Positions 15,678 through 22,521 of a stretch of DNA of 64,000 nt are shown here, in pieces. Every line of letters begins with the position of its first letter. Positions within the stretch are counted from its first letter, which is position 1. The DNA comes from Hymenobacter sp. YIM 151500-1 (lineage in GTDB: Bacteria > Bacteroidota > Bacteroidia > Cytophagales > Hymenobacteraceae). The notes beneath the pieces were generated by a model. That model worked only from the letters and a program-made list of their open reading frames with translations, made no database searches and had not been told where the DNA came from. The stretch spans positions 3,053,501-3,117,500 of the forward strand of contig NZ_CP110139.1 of assembly GCF_025979885.1 (NCBI RefSeq), in the 5' to 3' direction. Made by a program: the position numbers and the translations under genes.

Positions 15678-17075
15678 ATGAATACGCCTGCTGCCCCTAC
15701 CCCTTCCAAAGCTGCCCAGTTTCTTTCGGACGCCGACCGGAAGGCCTTTGACCTGGAGCACCGCCGCAAGATTCGGTTCAACATTGGCAAGTACAACACC
15801 GCCGTGCAAACCGGCCTGGGCTTCTACCATGACCATGAGCTGGCGCGGGCGCGGGCCTCGTACCTAAAGGCCCAGGTTATCAATCACCTCGACCAGTACC
15901 TGTTGCAGTTCGAGCAGAACTTCACGGCGCGGGGTGGCAAGGTGGTGTGGGCCCAGAATGCGGAGGAGGCCTTGTTTGAGGTGGGCAAGATCATGGCCCG
16001 CCGCCACGCCCGCACCGTGGTGAAGGCCAAGAGCATGACCACCGAGGAAATCCACCTCAACCACTACCTCCAGGAGCAGGGCATTGAGTCGGTGGAAACG
16101 GATTTGGGCGAGTTTATCGTGCAGCTGAACGGGGAGCGGCCCTACCACATCGTGACGCCGGCCATGCACCTGAGCCGCCTCGATATTGCCGACATCTTCG
16201 CCAAGCACCTCGGCATCGAGTACACCGACGACGCCCAGCAACTCGTGCTGACGGCCCGCCACCTGCTGCGCCACAAGTACACCGCCGCCGAAGTGGGCAT
16301 CACCGGGGGCAACTTCCTGGTGGCCGACACCGGGGCCGTGTGCGTGACGGAAAACGAAGGCAATGCCCGCCTCTCGGCCACGTTTCCCAAAACCCACATT
16401 GCCATTGTGGGCATCGAGAAGGTGATTCCGCGCCTCCGGGACCTGGACTTGTTCTGGCCCCTGCTCAGCACCAGCGGCACCGGCCAGCAGGTGACGGTGT
16501 ACAACACCCTGTACACTGGTCCGCGCCAACCGCTGGAGAAAGACGGCCCCGAGGAAATGGTGGTCATCCTGCTCGACAATGGCCGCACCAACCTGCTGGC
16601 CCAGCCCGACAAGCGCGAGGCCCTGCACTGCATCCGCTGCGGCGCCTGCCTCAACGTGTGCCCGGTATACAAGAACATCGGCGGCCACACCTACGAGGCC
16701 ACTTACTCGGGCCCCATCGGCTCGGTCATCACGCCCCACCTCTCGGGCCTGGCCGAAAACAAACACCTGAGCTACGCCAGCAGCCTGTGCGGGGCCTGCT
16801 CGTCGGTGTGCCCGGTGAAGATCAACATCCACAACATCCTGCTCAAAAACCGCCAGCAGAGCGTGCAGGAAGGCTTTACCGACAAAGAGGAGCGCCGGGC
16901 CGTGGCCTTGTGGCTGCACGGCATGAAGCACCGCTGGGTGTGGGACCTGGCCCCCGTGGCCGCCAAAAACTGGGTGCTCAGTCGCCTGCTGGGCCAAACT
17001 GGCTGGAGCAAGCGCCGCGAAGCCGTACAGGTGGCCCCAAAAACCTTCCGGCAACTATGGAAGGAGCGAAAGTAG
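15678..17075 (+). CDS. lutB: LutB-like lactate-utilisation iron-sulfur protein
   Basis: A 465-residue protein. Residues 60-300 are the LutB/YkgF-like nucleotide-fold domain (KAKSMTTEEIHLNHYLQEQG, GITGGNFLVADTGAVCVTEN). A ferredoxin-like region follows with two [4Fe-4S] motifs: CIRCGACLNVCPV near 316, and CGACSSVCPV near 375. The C-terminal KHRWVWDLAPVAAKNW completes the family. LutABC oxidises L-lactate to pyruvate, LutB being the electron-transfer subunit. No lutA or lutC lies in the window, so partners must be elsewhere or the protein serves another dehydrogenase. It has its own -7 box. Confidence 0.9.
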   Translation: MNTPAAPTPSKAAQFLSDADRKAFDLEHRRKIRFNIGKYNTAVQTGLGFYHDHELARARASYLKAQVINHLDQYLLQFEQNFTARGGKVVWAQNAEEALFEVGKIMARRHARTVVKAKSMTTEEIHLNHYLQEQGIESVETDLGEFIVQLNGERPYHIVTPAMHLSRLDIADIFAKHLGIEYTDDAQQLVLTARHLLRHKYTAAEVGITGGNFLVADTGAVCVTENEGNARLSATFPKTHIAIVGIEKVIPRLRDLDLFWPLLSTSGTGQQVTVYNTLYTGPRQPLEKDGPEEMVVILLDNGRTNLLAQPDKREALHCIRCGACLNVCPVYKNIGGHTYEATYSGPIGSVITPHLSGLAENKHLSYASSLCGACSSVCPVKINIHNILLKNRQQSVQEGFTDKEERRAVALWLHGMKHRWVWDLAPVAAKNWVLSRLLGQTGWSKRREAVQVAPKTFRQLWKERK

Positions 17076-17081
17076 ATAGTA

Positions 17082-17156
17082 AGTAAAGTTTTACTACTTT
17101 TATTTAAACAAGTCAATTTTCGACTTAAAAAAAGTAAAAATTAGTAAAATTTTACC
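17082..17156 (+). promoter_or_regulatory. AT-rich hip promoter with paired AGTAAA palindromes
   Basis: AGTAAA-GT-TTTACT (17082-17095) and AGTAAA-AT-TTTACC (17143-17156) are two matching palindromes, with a further half-site near 17132. The second ends four bases before the hipB start. The segment is far more AT-rich than its surroundings. HipB-type proteins repress their own operon from such paired sites, so these are the natural operator candidates. Confidence 0.65.
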
Positions 17157-17159
17157 TAT

Positions 17160-17366
17160 TTGGTTATTCAAAAAACTATAGCTGCAATGGTTGCGAAGCA
17201 GCGCCACGTGTTGAGGCTTTCTCAGGCCGAACTGGCGGAGCTGGCTCAGGTATCTCACAGTTTTATTACAAAGTTAGAGGCGGGTAATGCCAATCCTGGC
17301 GTGAAGCAACTAAGCCAGGTATTAGAGGCTGTCGGCCTGGAATTACTCATCAAACCGAAATCATGA
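17160..17366 (+). CDS. hipB: HipB-like XRE-family antitoxin/repressor
   Basis: A 68-residue helix-turn-helix protein. The XRE HTH spans residues 10-60 (VLRLSQAELAELAQVSHS, then KLEAGNANPGVKQLSQVLEA). The preferred start is TTG at 17160, because the residues before the internal ATG (17187) match the first helix of HipB proteins; that ATG would cut into it. The end overlaps the next gene by ATGA (17363-17366), the tight coupling seen in toxin-antitoxin operons. It probably represses the operon through the AGTAAA palindromes and, in HipBST systems, binds the complex without being the neutraliser. Confidence 0.85.
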   Translation: MVIQKTIAAMVAKQRHVLRLSQAELAELAQVSHSFITKLEAGNANPGVKQLSQVLEAVGLELLIKPKS

Positions 17367-17739
17367 AACCCTTAGCCGCCGAGGTGCTTTACAACGGAAA
17401 GGTTGCGGGTGTTCTGCGCCGTAGCGCCAACCAGTTTTCATTTCGCTACTCGCCTGACTACTTGGCTAGCGACCTGCCCGCTATTAGCCTGACACTGCCG
17501 AAGCAGGAGGGCGTTTTTGTGTCGCCGGTTTTATTCAGCTTTTTTCCGGGCTGCTGGCGGAAGGCGCAGCCAAGCAGATTCAGTGTCGTGAGCTGGGCAT
17601 TGATGAGGAGGATGAAATGTTGCGCCTTCTGAAAACAGCGCACTCGGAAACCATCGGAGCGGTAACCGTCCGGGAAATCCCAGCTCTACGAGTTCCCCCA
17701 AAAAGCCGGCCTACTGTGCCGGTTGCTACCGCCACCTGA
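17363..17739 (+). pseudogene. hipS: HipS-like (HipA N-subdomain) gene, frameshifted
   Basis: Homologous to the HipA N-terminal couple domain that is a separate antitoxin (HipS) in tripartite HipBST loci. The frame from 17363 gives the family start (AEVLYNGKVAGVLRRS, then DLPAISLTLPKQEG) but leaves it after LFSFF and stops at 17632. Restoring one T to the T6 run at 17540-17545 recovers SGLLAEGAAKQIQCREL, IDEEDEMLRLL and HSETIGAVTVREIP, the conserved second half. That frame then runs past the expected end to a TGA at 17737-17739. A -1 slip on the T run would give about 125 residues. Either an inactivated gene, slippage-expressed gene, or sequence error. Confidence 0.8.
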
Positions 17740-17798
17740 CCAAACAGCAATCTGACTTCTGCACCCAGTGCCAGCACGAGCTTTTTGATGGACGGAAT

Positions 17799-18725
17799 AT
17801 GGCCGCTACGCTGCCGTTTGCCCCGCCGCAGCAGGCAACACCGGAAGAAGCCTTACGCTACCGCGAACTGACACGCCAGATGTCTATGTCGGGGGTGCAG
17901 GAAAAGTTTTCCGTTAAGATGGCCTCGAGCTCGTCAACTCTGGAACTCACCCAAGCGGGAGGGCAATTTATCCTAAAGCCCCTTCCCGTCATTGTGGTAT
18001 CTCCGGAAGCAGTACCGGCCAACGAGCACCTGACTATGCAACTGGCCCGGCAGGTATTTCGGCTGCCCACTGCTGCATGCGCGGTGCCGCGCTTTGCTAC
18101 GGGGCAGCCTGCCTACCTCACCCGCCGCTTCGATGTGCTGACCGCTAAGAGCCGTTTACTGCAGGAAGACTTTGCTCAGCTAGGCGGACGTACCAGCCAG
18201 CAACACGGCGCCAACTATAAATATGATTACAGCTACGAAGAAATGGGGCTGCTGATTCGCCGGGCGCTGCCTTCCACGTACTTACCTGAGCTAACCGCCT
18301 TCTTTCGCCTGCTGCTGTTCAATTATCTGGTTGGGAATGGCGATGCTCATCTCAAGAATTTCTCCCTGCATCGTACTCCTCCGAATAAAGCATATCATCT
18401 GACGCCCGCCTACGACCTGCTCAATACCGAGCTGCATTTTCCGTACGAATCGGATACGGCGGTACCTCTCTTTGCTGACCCTGCCACCGACCCGCCGGCC
18501 TTCACAGCTTTGGGCTATTACACCCACGACGACTTCCTGGAGTTGGGCCGCCGGCTGGGCCTGCCCTTGTCCCGCGTGCGGAAGCTGCTGGCCGACATTG
18601 TAGGTCACGAAAGCCAGGTGCAGGCGCTGATTGACCGGTCTTTTCTGCCCGAAGACTTGAAAACTGCCTACGCCGCCGTGCTGGCTGGGCGCCGGCAGCG
18701 GCTGCGTTATTCGCTGGGTGCCTAA
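17799..18725 (+). CDS. hipT: HipT/HipA-like serine/threonine kinase toxin
   Basis: From ATG 17799 this is 308 residues, but homology extends upstream in the same frame to 17688 with a four-cysteine module (YCAGCYRHL ... FCTQCQHELFDG) that has no start codon; ACG stands at 17688 where ATG is expected. Kinase elements: the loop MSMSGVQEKFSVKM, a Lys-bearing strand (GGQFILKPLP), the catalytic NYLVGNGDAHLKNFSL and the metal-binding PAYDLLNT. HipA-type kinases phosphorylate aminoacyl-tRNA synthetases (GltX or TrpS) and cause dormancy. Active-site residues are intact, so the protein is potentially toxic if made. Its expression and neutraliser both look compromised. Confidence 0.85.
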   Translation: MAATLPFAPPQQATPEEALRYRELTRQMSMSGVQEKFSVKMASSSSTLELTQAGGQFILKPLPVIVVSPEAVPANEHLTMQLARQVFRLPTAACAVPRFATGQPAYLTRRFDVLTAKSRLLQEDFAQLGGRTSQQHGANYKYDYSYEEMGLLIRRALPSTYLPELTAFFRLLLFNYLVGNGDAHLKNFSLHRTPPNKAYHLTPAYDLLNTELHFPYESDTAVPLFADPATDPPAFTALGYYTHDDFLELGRRLGLPLSRVRKLLADIVGHESQVQALIDRSFLPEDLKTAYAAVLAGRRQRLRYSLGA

Positions 18726-18748
18726 CCCCAGGCCGCGCAACGGAGTAC

Positions 18749-18784
18749 AAAGCCCGCGGCAGTGGTGCTGCCGTTGTTGCGGGT
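18749..18784 (+). terminator. hairpin after hipT
   Basis: An imperfect GC-rich stem from cccgcggcag (18751-18760) to ctgccg...gcgggttt (18767-18786), followed by TTT. It lies between hipT and the next gene and argues for the ATG at 18789 rather than 18762 as the following start. Confidence 0.5.
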
Positions 18785-18788
18785 TTGT

Positions 18789-19841
18789 ATGGAGGAAATT
18801 GCTCTTCAGGTGGTGGCCTTTTTGGCCGGTGTTTTTTTGGTTATTGTTACGCTGTCGGCTGCAATTCGCTCGTTTGTGCTGCCCCGCAACGAAAGCGTCC
18901 TGCTCAATGCGTGGGTGTTTCAGGGCATCCGGTTTTTCTTTGACCTGGCGGCGGGCTTGTCGCGCACCTATAGCCGCCGCGACAAGATAGAGGCGCACTA
19001 TGCCCCCGTGGCCCTGGTGACGCTGCCCATCATTTGGCTGACCGTAGTTACGGCAGGCTTCACGCTAATTTACTGGGGCCTGGGCGAGCGGGATTGGCTG
19101 GACTGCTTTCAGCTTAGCGGCTCCTCCCTGCTCACGCTGGGCACGCACAAAACGCGCGGCGCCGTCGTCACGGTGTTCACCTTCGCCGAGGCTACCATGG
19201 GCCTGTTGCTCATGACCCTGCTGATTTCCTACCTGCCCACCATCTACCAGGCTTTTTCAAGGCGTGAGCTGGTGGTGGCCCGCCTGGAGCTGCGCGCCGG
19301 GGCTCCCACCTCGGCCTGCACCTTGCTCACGTGGCTGAACCGCAGCGGCTCCCTGCTGGACGACGATGAGCAGTGGGAGCGGTGGGAAGAGTGGTTTATG
19401 GAAATCGAGGAAAGCCACACGTCGTTGCCCATTATCTCGTTTTTCCGGTCGCCGCAGCCGGGGCGCTCCTGGGTAACGGCCGCCGGCCTCATACTGGACA
19501 CGGCCGCCTTGATGTTTAGCGTAGCAGAAGGCCCGCGCAGCCGCCAGGCCGAGCTGACCTTTAAAGCGGGCTGCATTGCCCTGAATCGGGTGTATCGTTT
19601 CTTTGACGAGCGGGGCCGCACCGGGCCGACTTCCCTCATCGAAGACAACGACCCCATCGAAGACCCGGAACGCGCCGACTTCGACCACGTATGTGAGGAG
19701 CTGCAAGCCAATGGCTTTCAGCTGCGCCCCAACCGCGACGAAGCCTGGCAGCAGTACCACACCCTGCGCAGCCGCTACCGCGAAGCCCTAGACTTCCTGG
19801 CTCGTCTCACCGTTGCGCCTGAGTTGAAGGCCGTCCGGTAA
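18789..19841 (+). CDS. ion-channel-like membrane protein with TLGT pore motif
   Basis: About 350 residues. Hydrophobic segments: 5-30 (VVAFLAGVFLVIVTLSAAIR), 70-92 (LVTLPIIWLTVVTAGFTLIY) and 120-150 (VVTVFTFAEATMGLLLMTLL). Between the last two is a pore-loop-like stretch LSGSSLLTLGTH, giving a TM-pore-TM arrangement as in ion-transport-2 channels, with TLGT in place of the potassium filter TVGYG. The remaining 190 residues are soluble and mostly helical (WERWEEWFMEIEESHTS, FKAGCIALNRVYRFFDERG), a possible regulatory domain. Ion selectivity is unknown; a non-canonical cation channel is the best reading. The start at 18789 is preferred because a hairpin covers the upstream ATG. Confidence 0.75.
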   Translation: MEEIALQVVAFLAGVFLVIVTLSAAIRSFVLPRNESVLLNAWVFQGIRFFFDLAAGLSRTYSRRDKIEAHYAPVALVTLPIIWLTVVTAGFTLIYWGLGERDWLDCFQLSGSSLLTLGTHKTRGAVVTVFTFAEATMGLLLMTLLISYLPTIYQAFSRRELVVARLELRAGAPTSACTLLTWLNRSGSLLDDDEQWERWEEWFMEIEESHTSLPIISFFRSPQPGRSWVTAAGLILDTAALMFSVAEGPRSRQAELTFKAGCIALNRVYRFFDERGRTGPTSLIEDNDPIEDPERADFDHVCEELQANGFQLRPNRDEAWQQYHTLRSRYREALDFLARLTVAPELKAVR

Positions 19842-19848
19842 AGCAACT

Positions 19849-20751
19849 TTATACCCCTTCATCGGGCAGTATTTGCACGTCCTGCACTAGCACCATCTTC
19901 TCGATTTCACGGCCGCGGGGGGTGTTGGCCAGGCCGCCCAGGGCGGTTTCCTTGTAGCGGGTTTCCATGCTCTGGCCCACTTCGCCCAGGGCCGCCACGC
20001 ACTGGTCCACGGGAATAACGGGGTCGACGCCGGCAATGGCAATCTGGGCCGAGCTGAAGGCAATGGCGGCGGCCGAGGCGTTGCGCACCACGCAGGGCAC
20101 TTCTACCAGCCCCGCCACCGGGTCGCAGACCAGTCCCAGCATACACTGTATGGTAATGGCTACGGCGGCAAACGTCTGCTCCACCGAGCCGCCCAGGCAA
20201 TACACAATGGCCCCGGCGCCCATGGCGGCGGCTGAGCCGGTTTCGGCCTGGCAGCCGCCCACAGCCCCAGCCAGGGAGGCATTTTGCTCGATGATGAGGG
20301 CAATACCCGCCGCCACCAGTAACCCCTCCAGAATGGCGCGGTCCGGGAGCCGGTGCAGGTCCTGGAGCGTAACCAGCACGCCCGGCAAGATGCCCGAAGC
20401 CCCGGCTGTGGGCGCCGCCACCACCCGGCCCATGCACGAATTCACCTCCTTGGCCCCCAAAGCCCGCGTAACCAGCTGCTTGAACTCCGGCGACAGAACC
20501 GTAACCGGTGAGGCGGCAATCTTTTTGGCGCCGTTGTTGACCATGCCCGAGCGGGACGTCATATTCTGGGTCAGGCCGGTGTGCACGGCGTCGCGCATCA
20601 CGTCGTAAGCCCGCTGCAAGCCGGTCCAGATTTCCTCTTCGGTGCGGCCCTTCTGCTCTACTTCGTACGCCAGCACGGGCTGAAACAGCGGCTCACCCGT
20701 GGCCGCGCAGTGCGCCTGCCAGGAAGCGAAATCGGTAAAGAGTAATGACAT
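19849..20751 (-). CDS. sdaAA: L-serine dehydratase, iron-sulfur alpha subunit
   Basis: A 300-residue [4Fe-4S] L-serine ammonia-lyase alpha chain, deaminating L-serine to pyruvate and ammonia. Family motifs: TSRSGMVNNGAKKI, VNSCMGRVVAAPTAGASGIL, GGCQAETGSAAAMGAG and GLVCDPVAGLVEVPC, which supply the cluster cysteines and substrate residues. The frame is open to 20865, but MSLLFTDFASW matches the family N-terminus, so the start is 20751. The beta domain is missing, as in two-subunit or alpha-only types; no sdaAB lies nearby. It is convergent with the channel-like gene, with seven bases between the stops and no room for a terminator. Confidence 0.93.
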   Translation of the reverse strand: MSLLFTDFASWQAHCAATGEPLFQPVLAYEVEQKGRTEEEIWTGLQRAYDVMRDAVHTGLTQNMTSRSGMVNNGAKKIAASPVTVLSPEFKQLVTRALGAKEVNSCMGRVVAAPTAGASGILPGVLVTLQDLHRLPDRAILEGLLVAAGIALIIEQNASLAGAVGGCQAETGSAAAMGAGAIVYCLGGSVEQTFAAVAITIQCMLGLVCDPVAGLVEVPCVVRNASAAAIAFSSAQIAIAGVDPVIPVDQCVAALGEVGQSMETRYKETALGGLANTPRGREIEKMVLVQDVQILPDEGV

Positions 20752-20919
20752 GGTGCGGGGTGGGTGGGAAGGTGGGACGGGCAACGAAAAAAGACTGCTG
20801 CAATAACGCGCATAGCGCAGCGGAGGTGCGAAAACCGGCCGTGTTCCGCCCCGAAAGTTCGGCAAAAACCACCGACTACATCAGTGCCCCACGCGCAGCC
20901 GCAGCTACACATGGGGCAT

Positions 20920-21027
20920 GTAGGCTGCAGCGCAAGCTGGGTAGTTCGCGCATCGGCTGAGCCGTTGAGAAATATTGTTCTAACGGCCCACCGATACGCG
21001 CACTACCCAGCTTGTGCTGCAGCCTAC
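20920..21027. repeat. 50-bp inverted repeat overlapping the msrB stop codon
   Basis: Left arm 20920-20971 (gtaggctgcagcgcaagctg...) and right arm 20980-21027 (...cagcttgtgctgcagcctac) are about 85% complementary around a loop of a few bases. The right arm contains the msrB stop (21024-21026). It forms a long hairpin at the mRNA 3' end and may act as terminator or stabiliser. Confidence 0.85.
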
Positions 21028-21482
21028 GCCTCCTGCTTTTCGCTCACCAGCTTGATGGCGGCCGAGTTGATGCACAGGCGCAGGCCGCTGGGCGGGGGGC
21101 CGTCGGGGAAAACGTGGCCCTGGTGGGCGTCGCAGGTGTTGCAGAGCACTTCCACGCGGGTCATGCCGTAGCTGGTGTCCTTCTTGTAACGCAGGGCATT
21201 GTCCTTGACCGGCTGCGTGAAGCTCGGCCAGCCCGTGCCCGACTCAAACTTGGTGCGCGAGTCGTAGAGCGGGGTGCCGCAGCACACGCAGGCGTACAGG
21301 CCGGCCTCGTGGGCTTCGCAGTATTCGCCGGTAAAGGCCCGCTCGGTGCCGTGCTGGCGGGTGATGTAGTACTGCTCGGGCGTGAGCTGCTGGCGCCACT
21401 CGGCGTCGGTTTTTTCTACGCGGGTATCGGGGGCCGGGCTGCCGTGGTTGGCCAGCCGGATAACGTCGTTCCAGGTTTGCAT
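21024..21482 (-). CDS. msrB: peptide-methionine (R)-S-oxide reductase
   Basis: Repairs methionine-R-sulfoxide in oxidised proteins. 152 residues from the ATG at 21482, a standard stand-alone MsrB. Two zinc CxxC pairs (CVCCGTPLY and CNTCDAHQG) and the catalytic Cys in RLCINSAAIKL are present, with the family block KFESGTGWPSFTQP between them. The longer frame to 21686 has no family homology. No msrA is adjacent. No exported signal, so it acts in the cytoplasm. Confidence 0.96.
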   Translation of the reverse strand: MQTWNDVIRLANHGSPAPDTRVEKTDAEWRQQLTPEQYYITRQHGTERAFTGEYCEAHEAGLYACVCCGTPLYDSRTKFESGTGWPSFTQPVKDNALRYKKDTSYGMTRVEVLCNTCDAHQGHVFPDGPPPSGLRLCINSAAIKLVSEKQEA

Positions 21483-21645
21483 AAGCTGGGCAAGAGTGAG
21501 TGTAATGCTGAGTTCCTGTGAAACGCGGCCGGTGGGCAGGAAGTTTGCGGAACGGCGTGATGGGGTAGCGTGAACCGTAAACCGTAGGTCAGCAAAGCTA
21601 GAGTGGTTCCCTATTCCAGTGTACAGGTTCGTGCTTGCCAGACCC

Positions 21646-21678
21646 CAACCCCTCCTTGGTAGGCAGGGGCTGGAGTTA
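21646..21678. terminator. hairpin CCCCAACCCCTCC...GGGGCTGG
   Basis: An imperfect palindrome lying between msrB and the minus-strand lipoprotein gene. It resembles the G/C-rich short palindromes in other gaps. It probably terminates the lipoprotein transcript. Confidence 0.4.
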
Positions 21679-21690
21679 AGAAACAAGAGT

Positions 21691-22491
21691 TTATAACTGC
21701 TCGAATGTGTCGCGGACTGACCACTTGCGCCACTGCTGCCGGGCGAAGCGGAGAAAGGCGGGCGGCGCAGCCCGAAACTCCTTTTCCGTTTCGTAGCGGC
21801 CTGCTGTCAGCAGATAGCCTTCGGGGGCCTCAAGCTGGCGCTTACCAAGCGTGTCGAGGCAACACGGATTGGCGGGTGCGCGCTGGCTTATCGGCACCGA
21901 ATCGACCTGCACGACGGTGTAGCCGCGCAAAGCATACTTTGCCGGACCTTCGCGCATGATAAGCTTGAGCTGGGAAGGGCTTACGTCGCTGCGGCAGGTG
22001 AGCTTGTACACCAGCGTGGTTTCGGTCTGCCCGTCGTGGTCAAGGTCCGTGACGGAGGTAGCGCCGGGCAGCGGACCAAGCCACATGTCGAACGGGCAGT
22101 TATGCACGGCATCCTGCAAACGCCACAGCTCTTGCCAGCGCCCGGCGCGTCGCACATACTGGCGAGCAAACAACTCCACGTAGTGCTCTGGCTCGGTATA
22201 CTTCGTTGCTTTCTCCAGCAGTGGCCCCCGCCGGGTCAGTACCAGCAAATTGTCGCCGTTTGCATCGGTCCATTGCCTGGTTTCTAGCAGTGTACCCGGT
22301 GGCCGGCTGGTGGTCGGCAGTTGAATAGCTTTCAGTCGCCGTATAGGAATGGAGTCTGAATTTGCTGGCGCCGGAGCAGCAGGCCCACGTGCTACGCTAG
22401 GGGCTGCCGCTTCCTGAGGATGTTTTGAGCCTTCGCTGCACGCGGCTAAGGCCATCAGCAGCCCCAGTACCCAGCTTTTTCTTAGTACCAT
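21691..22491 (-). CDS. lipoprotein of unknown function
   Basis: A 266-residue protein. The signal peptide VLGLLMALAACSEGS has a LAAC lipobox (Cys18). A Pro/Ala-rich spacer follows to about residue 50, then a globular domain with RQWTDANGDNLLVLTRRG and VTDLDHDGQTETTLVYKLTC. Those Asp-rich segments (DANGDN, DLDHDGQTE) look like calcium-type loops or FG-GAP-like turns. Similar proteins, as far as I recall, are common in Bacteroidota without known function. It is divergent from nnr with only 30 bases between the starts, so the two promoters must overlap. Confidence 0.8.
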   Translation of the reverse strand: MVLRKSWVLGLLMALAACSEGSKHPQEAAAPSVARGPAAPAPANSDSIPIRRLKAIQLPTTSRPPGTLLETRQWTDANGDNLLVLTRRGPLLEKATKYTEPEHYVELFARQYVRRAGRWQELWRLQDAVHNCPFDMWLGPLPGATSVTDLDHDGQTETTLVYKLTCRSDVSPSQLKLIMREGPAKYALRGYTVVQVDSVPISQRAPANPCCLDTLGKRQLEAPEGYLLTAGRYETEKEFRAAPPAFLRFARQQWRKWSVRDTFEQL

Positions 22492-22521
22492 TATCTAGCA
22501 GAGAATTTGCCAAGTATACTC

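Noticed and set aside
21646..21678. A full-length copy of the CCCCAACCCCTCC repeat as a mobile element
   Set aside because: Only one short imperfect palindrome is visible here, so it is listed as a hairpin only.
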